This document shows positions 43,715-57,794 of a stretch of DNA of 64,000 bases, piece by piece (the stretch's first letter is position 1; every line of letters begins with the position of its first letter). Origin of the DNA: Adiantum capillus-veneris (lineage: Eukaryota > Streptophyta > Polypodiopsida > Polypodiales > Pteridaceae); contig CM043948.1 of assembly GCA_014529385.2 (NCBI GenBank), forward strand, positions 25,292,451-25,356,450, written 5' to 3'. The notes beneath the pieces were generated by a model. The model was not told the origin of the DNA, did not search any database, and worked only from the letters and a program-made list of their open reading frames with translations. A program made the position numbers and the translations under genes.

Positions 43715-44919
43715 CTTCAACCAAAAAATGCAACCGTTTTTTGACCTAGTAGACAACAGTTCACTGTTTTGATCATAACTTCTTCATTCAAACTCCAATT
43801 TGGGTGATCTATAGCTTCAATTGAAGAGCGTGACGCCCTCTACGCATTGATGTAAAGGCAAAAATTTTCAGAGTTATGGAAGGAATTTTTGTAGCACCAT
43901 TTCCGAAGTGAACAGGTTCAAGGAAGTTGAATCTCATCTCTTATTTTACATACAATGTCTTTCGGCACTCGCAAGGGTTCTTCTTCTTCAACAAGGTCCA
44001 CAACCATTGTGGAAAAGATCCAAAATCTCCTAAGTGTGGAGATAGCAGCACAACCACCCAACCAACGACATCGAAAACCATAATCATGGCATACTTGGTA
44101 TCGTTGCAAGAGACCGTAAACAAACAAGATGAAGACTTACGAGCACTTGCAATAGAAAATGGCACACTAAGGGTACTTGTGGTTCTCAAGAGGACACTTG
44201 AGATGCAAACAACGCGTTTGATGCAACTTGAAGAGGAAGTCAAGGAATGTAAACGCTCTCTTATGGACTTGAATGCTTTGAAGGAACGCATGAGCAAAGT
44301 AGAGCATTACTATGTATTGAAAGGGAGAAATTTGACACCATGAGCCGGGATGTATGTGACATGAAAAATGTATGCACAAACAAGTCTCAGGCTGATGTAT
44401 GTGGTAACAATGTGGTTCCTAATTCCTCGCTCATGCAAGCTATGATTCAAACAAAGAATGTTGAGAATGTGGATATGGAGGAGTTGAAGGAACGGGAGCA
44501 ACGTTCCAAGAACATTGTTATTCGTGGAATTCTCAAAGAGAATTTAGAGACACCTCCTTCTCTTGCCATTGAATTCGAAGATTTCTTCAAAACCCACTTT
44601 GGCATGTCCAGAGTTATGGTCTATGGAGCACATAGAGTGGGGAAGCAAGGAGCTCTTCGCTCGGGACAACCGCCAATTGTATGCACCATGCCGGATGAGA
44701 CCAAATGAAAGATTATCCTTGATAGTAGTTGGATCTATTTGAGAGATACAAAATGTTTTGTATGTGAAGATCGCACTATTAAGCAACAAATATGCGTCGC
44801 AAGGCATGTGATGAAAAGAATAAGAAAAACAAGAAGATCTCTCACGACGAAAATGTGCCCAAGGAGGAGGTAAGTCCCTCAAGCAAATAGGGATGTGTGA
44901 CATATGAGACCAAGTTACA
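43714..44919 (+). pseudogene. LINE J: 5' region and ORF1
   Basis: After a (CT)n tract and about 240 bp of 5' region, ORF1 starts at ATG 43955 (MSFGTRKGSSSSTRS). Frames then shift: MAYLVSLQETVNKQDEDLRALAIE with LEMQTTRLMQLEEEVKECKRSLMDLNALKERMSKVEH forms a coiled coil, and MSRDVCDMKNV ... RSKNIVIRGILKENLE ... VMVYGAHRVGK resembles the RRM-like RNA-binding part of L1-type ORF1p. At least two frameshifts. A second copy is at 55260. Such proteins bind LINE RNA. Confidence 0.75.
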
Positions 44920-45843
44920 ATTGAAAATATGCTTTTGGAATTGTAATGTATACCCATGGAATGTGGGGGTTGGCATTGATGAACTAACAAGCAAAGCCGA
45001 TGTTGTACTTCTTGTTGAAACTTGGGAGCATGATACACAAAGGATTAACGGCTTGGAGGATTACAATGTACATTAATTGATGTGGTCAAAGAATCTCAAG
45101 AAACAAAGAGGGCAAGGAGGGGCAGCATGTATGGTTAAGAAAGGATTAGAAGATTTTGTATCAATTATGAAAGATGACAAGTACAAATTTTATGTATGGC
45201 TAAAAATTATGACACCAAAAAGAGCACCCATTTTTGTAGCCGGTTGCTACATTCCTCATCATGATCCTCCTTTTATGCTTGCATGGATAGAGATCATCCA
45301 TTTTTTTATTTAGAAGAGGACATTTCTTATTTCAAAGGCAAAGGTGATATTATTGTATTTGGGGATATGAATGATCGCACAAAAACATTGCAACATGATA
45401 CTTAACGATTTGATATGCCATACATTTCAAGGGAGTTGGAGGAAGTTCACTTGTATCATACTTCAATGGATGAGAAAGAGCCGGATCACTATGGAAAGTT
45501 ACTTTTACACATGTGTAATAGCACGGGTATGCTCATTGCCAATGGTGTATCTTTGTGGAGTGGAACCAATGGATTTACATGTAGGAAACATAATGGAGAC
45601 AATGTGATTGACTATATGCTACTCTCTGAAGCCATCATGTATCGCATAAAGAGTTTTATGTTTGGACAATGGACCTTGGAATCTGACCATCGAACCTTAT
45701 GTATTGACCTTTCATGTGGAGAAGCAACTAAGCATGATAATCTCCGCCAAAGGAAAGAGAATTTATCACTATGTATGGATTTCAAACGGGCACCAATGTA
45801 CATTGAAATGGTTGAACGAAAGTTATGGATGACAAAGCTTTAA
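44920..45843 (+). pseudogene. LINE J: ORF2 endonuclease domain
   Basis: Plus-strand fragments read LKICFWNCN, DVVLLVETWEHDT, AACMVKKGLEDFVSI, RAPIFVAGCYIP, YGKLLLHMCNSTGMLIANGVSLWSGTNGFTC, DNVIDYMLLSE and ESDHRTLCIDL. The E-T-W and S-D-H motifs are those of the apurinic-type endonuclease that nicks target DNA. At least three stops or shifts (for example a TAA at 45075 and a TAG near 45313). Confidence 0.85.
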
Positions 45844-47190
45844 TATGACGCACCATTGGAAACTAAATGGGAAGCTTTCAAGAAAGTTATTTGTTCTTGT
45901 GCCAAAGAATACTTAGCCATAAAGCATATCCATGGTATCAACAAGAGATAGATCACGCAAAAGGTGATTTGATAAAGAATGTCAAGATGCCCGAAAGTCC
46001 TTGATAAAGCTTGATGCAACTATAAACAAAAACAACTATGAAAGTCATTTGCATACATAAAAGGCACTGATTCAAAAGAAGAGAAGAAGATGGGACGTAA
46101 AGCAACAACTTTTTCAACTCCAAGAAAAGGCACATGCATGTGGAAGATTTTGGAGAAACTTGAGGGGCAAGCGGGTTGAGAAATTTGGTAACTTGAGTCT
46201 TGTGGATATGTACACACATTGTAAGCAATTATATGAGCAAGCAAATGCTGAAAAAATGTCATTTTATGGTTCACTCCCATGTATGCCCTCTTTTTTTACT
46301 ATTGAGGATGTATGCGGTGGGCTTGAAAAATTAGCCACTCACAAAGCGGGAGATCTTCAAGATATCAAGCCGGAGATGATCAAATGGACGAGAGGTTTTA
46401 CCCAGGAGTGGATGTGTGATATGTTCAACCTTGCACTTCAACATGGTATGCCTTATGATTGGAGTACTAATTGGGTTAAGCCTTTACATAAAGGAGGGGA
46501 TGTAAAGAATGTAAACAACTACTGGACTATAATGATGGGTTCTCTTATGTCAAAGTTGTTTGGGTGCATAATGGAGATGAAATTGAGTGATTGAGCTGAA
46601 GAGAATAACAAGCGTGCACAAGGACAAGCGGGTTCTTGTTGATGTCATAGCCCCATTGATCATCTTGTCACTCTTCGTGTTCTCACGGAGGAAAGTCGGT
46701 TGAAAGGCAAGCGATTGTATTGTTGTTTTGTGGACTTTAAGAAAGCCTTTGATATGATTCCACATAACAATTTGTGGAGAAGGATGGAAGAACTCTAAGT
46801 GCCAAGTGAATTTATGCTTGCGGTTTCTCGAATCTATGAGAAGGTGATTTGTCAATTGCGCATGGGAAGAATTTCAAAAAAAATTATAAGCACTATTGGG
46901 GTTAAACAAGGATGTCCGTTGTCACCAACTCTCTTTGGTCTATGCATCGATCAATTGGAACAAATGGTACTTGACTTTATGCAAGAAGAAGGCATTGAAG
47001 AGGTCACTATCTGCATGCAGTAATCATGCTTTTGTTGTATGCGGATGATGTAGTGCTTCTAGCACACACTTTAGAAGGTGCACAAAAGCTTATGGTTGTC
47101 CTTGAGATCGTTTGCTTGCATAGTGGGCTGATTGTGAATGGATCCAAAACAAAGGTTATGCTTGTGAAAACCAACTATCAGGTCAAGGGC
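45844..47190 (+). pseudogene. LINE J: ORF2 reverse transcriptase
   Basis: From 46160 the frames give TIEDVCGGLEKLATHKAGDLQDIKPEMIKW, NWVKPLHKGGD and MGSLMSKLFG; then LYCCFVDFKKAFDMIPHNNLW, GVKQGCPLSPTLFGLCIDQLE and the active site LLLYADDVVLLA at about 47026-47062, with GLIVNGSKTKVMLVK. This is a non-LTR reverse transcriptase with its fingers, palm and start of thumb. It is broken by stops near 46592, 46797 and 47022. No clear 3' tail or poly(A) is seen; homology fades near 47190. Confidence 0.88.
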
Positions 47191-47219
47191 CAAGACAGAC
47201 ATGCGGTCAAGGGGATCCC

Positions 47220-47379
47220 TAAATTGACACAGGCAAGGCCTATATAGGGAGCGGTTGGGTGGAGAGTTGCATGGTCTAGTCCCCTGCGTCTTACATTGGT
47301 ATCAAAGCAAGGTGGAGAGGAGGGAGAAGCAGGGAGCTATGGAGGATGGGGAAGGATGAACTTGCATGAGCTTTCTCTC

Positions 47380-47385
<6 letters not shown>
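47220..47385 (+). other. Possible LTR end with initiator-Met-like primer site
   Basis: CTTACA followed by TTGGTATCAAAGC at 47295-47307 looks like an LTR 3' end and primer site, with a TATATAGGG at 47240. No second LTR or coding region of such an element could be found. Confidence 0.3.

Positions 47386-47465
<80 letters not shown>
47386..47465. repeat. (CT)n microsatellite
   Basis: About 80 bp of uninterrupted CT. It produces the poly-SL and poly-RE frames seen here on the two strands. Confidence 0.95.
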
Positions 47466-47467
<2 letters not shown>

Positions 47468-50400
47468 GAAGCATGGAAGAGGCATGGGCTGCTCGGTTGG
47501 GTTTTCTCCCTTAAACTCGTCAAGAAACACGCCATGGAGAGGGTTTCGAGTACCGTATATGGGAGCAGTTGCTTGGCTGTGGCCGCCTGGCTTATGCCGC
47601 ACGAAACCTCCCCTGCTATGTACGAGAGGCAAACAGGGGTCCGTGGGATGGTGCCCCACCATGGGATTGGTTGCAGGACAACAGGCACAACAAGCTGTGG
47701 TGTTAGGCTTGTTGTACTCGCGTCGGCCAAGCAAGAACATCATGTCTTTGGAGCACGCTGCATTCAACACCTCAGGCGGAGGGGTGTTGTTCTCTGTTGC
47801 TCGCCGACACAGAGCCGCCATCGCTAGGCCCGTTTTTTTTTCGCACGCCAGGCTTGGGCAGCCTTTTCTTTTTTTCGCACTAAGCGCCCAATGGTTTGGG
47901 CTTTATTACCTTGAAGGCTTTGTTCCCACAGTGGGACTCCCGCCAAGGCAGATGAGCAGCATGCAACCCAAGGCATGCATGCTCAACGGCCACGAGTTGC
48001 AGAATTCTTTTGAGCTGTTGAATTTATTTCTGTTATCAAATCTTTTTTTTGTTTTCATGCACGAAAGTGCAGTCAAGGATAGTCATCATAGATAAGGAAA
48101 CCATGGACATAGCTTGCTGGGGAGAAGCCAATTCAAGAACCATGGAGGCAAAGTATTGCAAAGCTCTTTTTGAACACATGCAAGGCATGCGAGCAAAGGG
48201 AAACGACATCTAACATCGAGGTTTTCTTGATTTCCTTCTTCCTTCGATTTGTCCGACAGTAAGATCGGGCGGCAGGAGCACTTACTCCGGTATTTATGTT
48301 GCCGTGGTAGCAAAGCTTGTGAGCATTCCCACAAGCATGGTATTTTGGTTTTTGAGCACATGATACACAACCACCACTCGCCATCACGCCAGGCTCGAGT
48401 GCGAAAGGCGGCACAGGTATTCAGCAGGGTATTCGGCAGGGCCGATCATTAACTGCAATTCCAAGACGCTGTCAAGCAAGTTGCTCGGGCTTGACTTGTA
48501 GGCCAGTTGTTTGTCATTCATGCAATCAGGAAATATTTCTATCAAGCAACAAAGGTGAGTGCACTTTAAGCACTCCAAGCACAAGCACGGCTTGTGACAA
48601 TTATCATAAGCACTCAACTTTTGTTGCATACATTGATGGCAAGGATCAATGTGATTAGTTGCAAACCTGAATCAAACACAGCTTGAGTACACACAGTCTT
48701 GACCCGCAGCATGGCTTCTCTTGAGTACCTTGCCAGAGCACGCTCGTCAAAGGTTACATTTTGCTTCAAAGGCAGGGCCAAGGGCCAATTTTTTAGTATC
48801 TCAAGGAGACAAGCATGGCCTATTAGACTTGTTGAAGGCAGCAAGTTACTCGGCATGGCCGACTCCTTGTCACTGTTTCTACAAGCTGACAGAGGATGCT
48901 TACCACATAGTACTGGTTAATTTCAATTGAAATTGCTCGACACGGTCGATTCTTTTGTCATGATATATGTAGCCACATCCGTTGGCTCTCAGCACAAACA
49001 TCTTTATGTGAAGCAAGGCTTCAATTTAGGAATCTTGCATTGAGATTTTTCCCGTTTGGGGTATGATATGAGCACACGCCCTTGGGGAATTTCTCCATCT
49101 GCCTACAGGATATTTGAGGGCTTGTAAATGATACATACACCAACTTTCTCTCGCGCAACAGAGATGGTTATGATCTACATTTGAGCAAGCTTTTCCTTCC
49201 ACATCTCCAGACAACTGGTTACAACAGGAGGACCGGGTTAGACCATGTTCAATATTTTGTTTATCTTTCCATGTTTATACATTTACATTGGAAACTACTA
49301 CTTTTGTGCAAAGCACAGTGCGTTGACAATTTTACATGAAGCAAGGCTTTTCCCTTGTGCCAAGGTACCGCCCAATGAATTTACATCAAGGGCAGTGACA
49401 CACAAGTTTGGGGAACTGGCAAAATAGGGAATATCACTCACAGAATGCCTACTGGTACATCTGTGCAAGGCACTTATGGTTTTGGCTCTCACGTTTGAGG
49501 CCATCACTTTTGCCAAGGGCTTAAAATTCTGCATGCACGGCATGCTAGCTAGGTAGATTCAATTCTACCACCTATGCAATATGCTTCCGCTATAACACCA
49601 GACACTTTGTCACAGAGAAGATAAGTTCTGGATTGTTTAACATGTTTTTTTGCTTGCTATCAACGCACAAGAACACTAAAAGGAACCTACATCTAAGACT
49701 TAATTCACTGGAAAAGTGCCATATTTAAGTCATTTTTGTATAGTCACGATCCCCTACACGGTAGGTGGGGCAAGATGTGACTTGTGTTTTCTGTTACCTC
49801 TCTCGATGAGAGTGTTATACAACCAGATTTTTGCATGCTTATAGGATAAGCTGCATGCTACGTATAAGATACACACGAGCATGGGCGCAATATATACAAG
49901 GTAGTAGCTTAAGGAAAGTTCCGCAGCCCAGCATTCTCTCTCTCTCTCTCTCTCATTTCTCTTGAAGAATAATGAAGACGTTTTCAGAATCTTTTGATAC
50001 ATGTTTTGTTTGGGAGTCAGCCTAAGCCAAGGTGCTCTGACTCTCAGCTAGAAATTGGGCAAGACATCCTCGCCATTAGTCTTCATCGTTTCATCGATTG
50101 AACACTAATTGCCATAAGGGCTATGAGCCACACACGCTGCCTAAGAGTCATTATCAGATCTCCGGTACGACCCAACTGTTGGCATTCCTTGGGTGACTGT
50201 TCTTACGATTGAACAGATCTACCCAGTGGAATACACATCGACGTTAATGGACAAGCAAGAGTTTTGTCATTACGAATGTCTCGGGTGTCATTTTTGCACT
50301 ACATGTTTTCAGTGCGACGCTTGAGTTGAGTTTTTGATAACCATAAACTCACATTAGTTGATCTCTACCACAGCGTCTAGATGCAACAAACCATTGTGAC

Positions 50401-50690
50401 AACATGGCTGTCCATAAGAGCTAGGCATTTCACTTGTGCGGATCTCCTGCTCTCTCTATAGCACTATGAGTGTCTATGGATGCATCGTTTTGGGGTAAGA
50501 CCCAGTGGGTGCTTACTAAATCACTCCATAGGCATTGCGGATCACAATTTGATCTATTCGCATTATACTTTCAAGGAAAGAATTCCGCAATCTACCCCGC
50601 GGTAGCGGTAGCGGACAAAATCAACTTTTCAAGTTGATTCCCATCATTATGTACACAGTTAACTATGTTTGTTATCGTTACCTACTTCCC
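47466..50690. other. Unassigned sequence, no gene supported
   Basis: A 209-codon plus frame at 47466-48095 exists but has no recognised domain and follows a CT repeat. Degenerate repeats of TTGCTCGRCAYGGYCGA type occur near 48478, 48840 and 48930. A (CT)n run lies at 49934-49955. TCCCCTACACGGTAGG at 49749 resembles the U3 start of the G LTR (CTCCCTACCCGGTAAGGG). It may be old retroelement DNA. Confidence 0.45.
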
Positions 50691-52590
50691 TCAGTCCCAA
50701 GACCTCAAACGCCTTCGAAAGTGTTGAGAGCTAGCAAGGAGTGAGGGTAGGGAAGAGGAAGAAGAAGTAGCATACAAGAAATAAATAGTTTCCTCACTTT
50801 CATTACTCTTGTAGCTTAGCATAGCAGAGTAGCATAGTAATGGAGATGAAGAAGATGACAAGATTTTGCTTGAAAGCATGGTTGTTGGTTGGATTTGCAT
50901 TCCATAGCCAAGAGTTGTTGGTGTAGGCTCTCAACTTCTCAAGCTTGGAGATGGAGATGGAGTTCTTGCTCAACACACAATGAGAATGAATTTATGAGTG
51001 TGTGTGTGGAAGAGAGGGTATACCCTCAAGCATACCCCCTTCTTACTTTGGTCGACCCCCTCTTCTAGCTCAAGCTTGTCATTGATTAGACCTCACCATG
51101 CCTAGCCAATCACATGCTTTAGTCATATCAAGCAACAAGGGTAGCATTTGGACCAGTGTCCTCCTTTCCCCTTTGAGAGAGAGGGCTTGAATAAAGCTAG
51201 GATGAATAAATAAATAAACTAAATTCTCATTGGACCCCTGTAGAGGCCATCCAATAGGCTTTAGGCACAACATGAGGGCAGCATGTGTAGGATTTTGACA
51301 TGTGTCTTTGTTGCCTCTTAAGTCTTGGCTTGCCTTGAGAGTGTGTGTGAGTATTCTCTCTCTTGCTCCTACTTCTAGGGCTCGCCCCCCCTTGTGTAGG
51401 GATACTTTTGGCATCTCAAGCACCTTAGGCTTCAAGCATTACAAGCACCTTAATCACCAAGCACGACAATCACCTCAAGCACCTTAGTCAGCAAGCACGA
51501 CAAGCACCTCAAGCTTGGGCAAGGTTCCCACCTCAAGGTCAGCTCCAACTTGCTTAAGGTCCTAGGTCTAAGGACTTTTAACACTAACCTTTGGAGGTCT
51601 TTAATGAAGCTATCTCTAAGATCTTTTAATCTCCATTATCATTTGTTTTTGATAGACCATCTCCCTTTTGGACCCGTTGCCTTCTCTCTCTTTGGCCTCG
51701 TGTTGAGATAGATCTAAAAGCACATGTCTATAGTCTAACTCTTGTTCACGTTTATTTTCCCACATTAAATGATCAGTTCAATATGAGAAAATCATTTGGG
51801 CTAGTTAGATATTAGATTTTATGCCATTACTTCTGTCTTGAAATCATAGTCGTCCTTGACTATGAGGTAGAGAAGATAAAGCCTTAGTCATTGGTCTATG
51901 TTTCTTAGCGGGTAGAGGATCCATTTTTACCCTACGACATCATTCCAGAATGGATGACTAATCCATTTGGTGCTTGGGAGGCTTAGCTGCCACAAGCATG
52001 TCTGCTCTTTAGTCCATATCATACTTTCCAAAGTAGAGTGACAAATTCTACTTGGTGTTTGGGAGACGTCGTTGTTGGGGGTCCCATCGTTGCGATAACT
52101 CCAATGACCAACAAAATTATCAATCCGGAGGGATGAGCTACTCGGATAGGACATGGAAACACTCACATGGTTAGTGAGCTAATTGTGGCAACACAAATGG
52201 TTAACTCTACTAGGTGAGCTTCTCGGCCTATGGAGGAGCTAAGCTGCAATGAAGGGCAATCTCCATATCCACTCCTCTTCACCTCTAATCAACCCAATCA
52301 CACACACTACAATTGCAAGACGCACACAACACTAATCCTATCATGCAACACACTAATCGCAAGCACACACACATAGATCTATCGAGCACCACACTCCAAT
52401 CAAACCTACATGCACACACAAGAAAAAGAGGGCAATCACACGAGATTAGAGAGGGATTAACCACTAATTAGTTAAGATCTAGTTAATCTAAGCATCATAA
52501 GCAATCATAAGAAGTAAGAGAGAGGCATAGTGAGAGAGAATGAATCATTGATTAGTGTTAATCAAATCTCATGAGCAAGGAGAAGCTCAA
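50691..52590. other. Unassigned sequence with a 34-bp duplication
   Basis: No gene found. AAGCACCTTAATCACCAAGC at 51443 and AAGCACCTTAGTCAGCAAGC at 51477 are two adjacent 34-bp units. The rest has no clear homology to other parts of the window. Confidence 0.45.
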
Positions 52591-53732
52591 GGACTCCATA
52601 GCCACACACCTCAAGAGCTCTCACCAAAGAGTGCTCTCAACAAATGACTTAAAACCCTAATTTCCGTTACACTGCCTTATATACCTAGGGTAAAAATATA
52701 CAATGTCCGGCCGCCCAAGGCCTTTAGGGCTCACCACTTACTGAATCTGCAACCTAGGCACAATAAGTGGACTATCTTTACAACTTGGAACTCCCATTGA
52801 GCCCGTAACACATTAAAATATTACAATGGCTTGAAATAATTTGGGAATTTACAATACGTGACCATTTTGGAAAAACGTGGAAAATGTGCAACTCTAATCT
52901 TTACTGGTTCTTTTCATCCTCGATGTGTATTCGTACGTCTTCAGTCTTTAGCAGCTTCTGTTAACTAACGTTGACTCAGTTAACATTCCCCTCTTCCTAT
53001 TTTAGTGCCCGTCCTTGGGCACTGTTGAAAAGTGTCTGTGGAGGCCGTGGAAGGTTTTTGATTGGTTTTTGATGGGCTGATTGTCTTCATTTGTCATTGA
53101 ATTCATTGATGAGGTTCAATTTTTTGTAGCATCTTCATTGGTCTGAATATGTCTGATGTTGCATTTGTCCATTGTGATAGCATAATGATGAGGTTGTTGT
53201 TTATTTATAAAAATTATGTACAAGAGAAATAGAATGATGAGTCTATATTAGGGTCTAATACCAGGATGACCAAAGGAAAAAAAACCAAGTGGAAAAAAAG
53301 TTCCTTTGGGATAAGCGAATTATTGGAGTACTTATTAGCATGGGAAATATTAATAAAGTACAGAAGGGATTATTTGTTGATAGACATGGAAATAAAGAGG
53401 CAGCATATGTGAGAGGGGAGCATGATGGAACATTGGTTTGCCTGTTGTAGTCCACTCAAGGTGCATAGGTGGAAGCAAAAAAGAGTGTCTAATGCATATG
53501 TCCGATGATGGGACATCCTATTTATGCATACACAAAAATGCATGGGAAACAATATGTTGTGCAAGAAAGAGTTTGAGGGGTTATTCAGAAAGATAGTGTA
53601 GCTATAAAAGCATATGACATAGCTTTGCAATCTGGCACTCCTTTAAGAATGGTTTTCGTTGACGAGGATATGTGCTCTCATCTTACTGTGCACTGTGCGT
53701 GAGTGCTGGACTCTACGACACTCCACCAATTG
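52591..53732. other. Unassigned; possible minus-strand promoter and small inverted repeats
   Basis: On the minus strand, GTATATAAGGC (52675-52690) followed by TTAGGGTTTTAAG looks like a plant TATA box and transcript start, perhaps of an LTR reading leftwards. GTTAACT...AGTTAAC (about 52962-52986) and the stem AGTGCCC-(6)-GGGCACT (53004-53023) are inverted repeats. No coding region was identified; 53260-53700 has long but interrupted frames. Confidence 0.35.
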
Positions 53733-54683
53733 TAAGGTTTGTTGATCACTGGACCAAATGAGAGACATATTGCTGAATTTAAGGCTGATTTGAATGCTAC
53801 TTTCAAGATGAAATATTTGGGGCTGTTGCATCATTACTTGGGTATACAGTTTAAGCAGTGTGATGGTGGTATTGCCTTGAGGCAGAAAAGTTACATAGAG
53901 ACATTGCTATGTAAGTTTGGACTGGAGGATTGCAAACCTATTGCCACTCCCATGGAAATAGGTTTGAAGTCGAGTCTACATGATGCTTGTGATCCTGGTG
54001 ATGTCACTCTTTACCAAATAGCTGTTGGCTGCCTCATTTATGTATGCAATACAAGGCCAGATATTCAGTTTGGAGTCTCATAGGTCACCAGATTTATGCA
54101 TAGCCCAGGGTCTAAGCATTGGCAGGCTGTCAAGAGGATTTTTCGCTACCTTAGTGGCACTTTACATCTTGGCTTGTTTTATCCCAAGGGGGGATCATTG
54201 CCGCCACACTTACATGCTTTTTCGGACTCATATTGGGCTGGTTGTTTTGACACGCGAGTGTCCACAAGTGGTTTTTGTTTCATGCTTGGCAGTTCATGTA
54301 TATCATGGTTGAGCAAGAAGCAACCTACTGTGGCCACTTCAAGTTGTGAGGCTGAGTACAGGGCAGTCTTCACAGCTACGGTCGAGTGTGTATGGCTCAG
54401 ACGCCTTATGGCTGATTTGGGTGTTGGACAGGACACTGCCAACACTATCTACACTGACAGTCAGAGCGCATTGGTAGTTGCGAGGAACCCAGTTTTTCAT
54501 GCTCGCACAAAGCACATTGAGGTGCATTATCACCATGTCAGGGAGAGGCTCTCAACAGGAGAGATCAGCTTGGCTTATGTGCCAACACAGGACAACCTTG
54601 CAGATCTTTTCACAAAGGCATTGTCTCGTGAGAAGCTTGAAGCTTTCCGCAAAGCTTTGGGATTACTCCCCTTTGTGGACTGA
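53733..54683 (+). pseudogene. Copia element O: end of RT and RNase H
   Basis: Starts abruptly at LLITGPNE (the sequence just after the RT YVDD box), then FKMKYLGLLHHYLGIQF, QKSYIETLLCKFGLEDCKPIATPME and CLIYVCNTRPDIQFGVS. After one TAG (about 54081) the same frame goes on: HSPGSKHWQAVKRIFRYLSGTLHLGL, DSYWAGCFDTRVSTSGFCFMLG, SCEAEYRA, YTDSQSALVVARNPVFHARTKHIEVHYHHVRE and ADLFTKAL. These are the RNase H motifs (D, E, D) and the conserved tail of Ty1/copia pol. The 5' 80 percent of the element is missing. Apart from the single stop the frame is well kept, so the truncation is more recent than for the LINEs. Confidence 0.95.
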
Positions 54684-54750
54684 TCATGTCCTTGGGGCAT
54701 GGCACTTCCCTTTACTCATGTGCCAGCTCTCGTTCACCGCGTCACTCCAG

Positions 54751-54758
54751 GGGGGATT
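54751..54758 (+). promoter_or_regulatory. Polypurine tract of copia O
   Basis: GGGGGGATT precedes TGTTACC; the purine run starts at 54750. Confidence 0.8.
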
Positions 54759-54984
54759 TGTTACCATATACATGTGGTAGTGATATGTGTGAAGACACGA
54801 GGACCGCGGGGTATTTTTTCCCTCTTTAGGAGGTTTTTTCCCCCGTGCATTGTATATACGCCCATCACTCTAGGGCTATCCATCTTTCCATTGCATACTA
54901 AGTAACACACTCTCTATTGTGTGCCTTGAGCTTTCTTCGTCTTCTCCAAATTGTGTGTGTTTCTCTGCAACCCTAATTCCAACA
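54759..54984 (+). repeat. 3' LTR of copia O
   Basis: 226 bp, TGTTACCATATACATG to AATTCCAACA, with TG/CA ends, and TATATACG at 54851. Small LTR of typical copia size. No matching 5' copy is in the window. Confidence 0.85.
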
Positions 54985-55127
54985 TATATTAATCCTAGTG
55001 ATTATTAGTATTATTTAATAATTTTTTAAAATTTAAATTGAATAATTTTTATAAAAATTGCATTCCCTCTCCTCTCCTAAGCAGCCACCTCCTACCCCCT
55101 TGTCTCTCTGCACCCCCATCCCCCATT

Positions 55128-56420
<1,293 letters not shown>

Positions 56421-57072
56421 ATGAGCCCAAGTTACAATTCAGAGTATGCTTTTGGAATTGCAATGGATACCCATGGAATGCAGGGGTTGACATTGATGAC
56501 TTAACAAACAAAGTCGATTTGTACTTCTTGTTGAAACTTGGGAGCATGATACATAAAGGATTAACGGGCTGGAGGATTACAATGTACATTCATTGATGTG
56601 GTCAAAGGATCTCAAGAAACAAAGAGAGCAAGGAGGGGTAGCATGTATGGTTAAGAAAGGATTAGAAGATTTTGTATCAATTGTGAAAGATGACAAGTAC
56701 AAGTTATGTATGGCTGAAAATTATGACACCGAAAAGAGCACCCATTTTTGTAGCCGGTTTCTACATTCCTCATTATGATTACCCCTTTTATGATTGCATG
56801 GATAGAGATCAGACATTTTTTATTTAGAGGAGGATATTGCTTATTTTAAAGGTGAAGGTGATGTTATTGTCTTTGGGGATATGAATGCTCGCACAAAAAC
56901 ATTACAATATGATACTCAACAATTTGATATGCCATAAATTTTAACGGAGTTGGAGGAAGTTCACTTGTATGATCGCATTTCATTGGATGAGAAAGAGCCG
57001 GATTGCTATGTAAAGTTACTTTTACACATGCGTAATAGCACATGTATGCTCATTTCCAATGGTGTATCATGG
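56421..57072 (+). pseudogene. LINE K: start of endonuclease, 3' truncated
   Basis: Matches 44920-45550 of J: FRVCFWNCNGYPWNAGV, LLVETWEHDT, QGGVACMVKKGLEDFVSIVKDDKYK, FVAGFYIPHYD and the GDMNART-like GDMNARTKT. It ends at TCCAATGGTGTATCATGG, where J goes on through the rest of the endonuclease and RT. Loss of the 3' end is unusual, since LINE insertion normally truncates the 5' end. Confidence 0.82.
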
Positions 57073-57794
57073 CTCGTCACAAACATGGCAAATATTTGCA
57101 ATTTTTTGGTTATGTTAATATAATATACTCACAATGGTGAGTTTTGCAAAAGAAAAATTGAGGCAATTAAAATTTGTGATGGTTTTGCAAAGTTTGAAGA
57201 AAAATGGTTTTTACCTCTAGGTTTGCTCGTTTATTATGTAGGCTAGCAATCATTCTTACACTTTCCTTTTGTTTCTTTATCTTTTTGTACATTTTTCACT
57301 ACTCATAGCCATTCACACATGGGTGGCTATGGTCAGGGGGCATGGAGCACTTCTTAGCATCTTTGTCACCCGAGAAAAGGAGATGGTATGAGGAGATTCA
57401 CCCTACCATGACTAATGGTATTGGCCCATCACACTAACCTTTCTCTTTACCATCCCATGGAATTGGCCAGTCACACCATCCACTCCCTTCACTTACCATC
57501 GTAGTGCCGGCCAACCACACTACCACCCCATTCACCATCTATATCTTTGGAGTGACCGTAACGCTCTGAGTCATCCATCTCCATCCAACACTTACGGGAG
57601 TTCTTGCAAGGCTAACGCTCCAATGGTGGAGGAGATGAATGTTGTGGAAGGGGTTCCATTGATGCTTCCACTCCACCTCACAGCCAGTGCCCATACCTCC
57701 CCCCTCTCTTCTTGATTTCACATTTGTTATAGGATCGCTATCTACTTTGGCTTTTGCCCATCAATAGTGGCCACTCCTTGCTTCACATTCAAGA
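57073..57794. other. Unassigned sequence
   Basis: No gene seen. Loosely repeated words CCATCACACTAACC / CCAGTCACACCATCC / CCAACCACACTACC lie at 57425-57520. Confidence 0.5.

Noticed and set aside
47291-47821. 176-codon minus frame with a poly-RE tract
   Set aside because: The RERERE run is just the CT microsatellite read on the other strand; no domain is recognised.
47466-48095. 209-codon plus-strand frame after the CT repeat
   Set aside because: No recognisable domain, unusual composition (many Arg, Gly, Trp from GC-rich DNA), and a competing long frame on the other strand; probably chance.
53260-53700. Possible host-gene fragment (frames reading EAAYVRGEHDGTLVC and LRMVFVDEDMCSHLT)
   Set aside because: Frames are interrupted by several stops and I do not recognise a family, so it was left as unassigned sequence.
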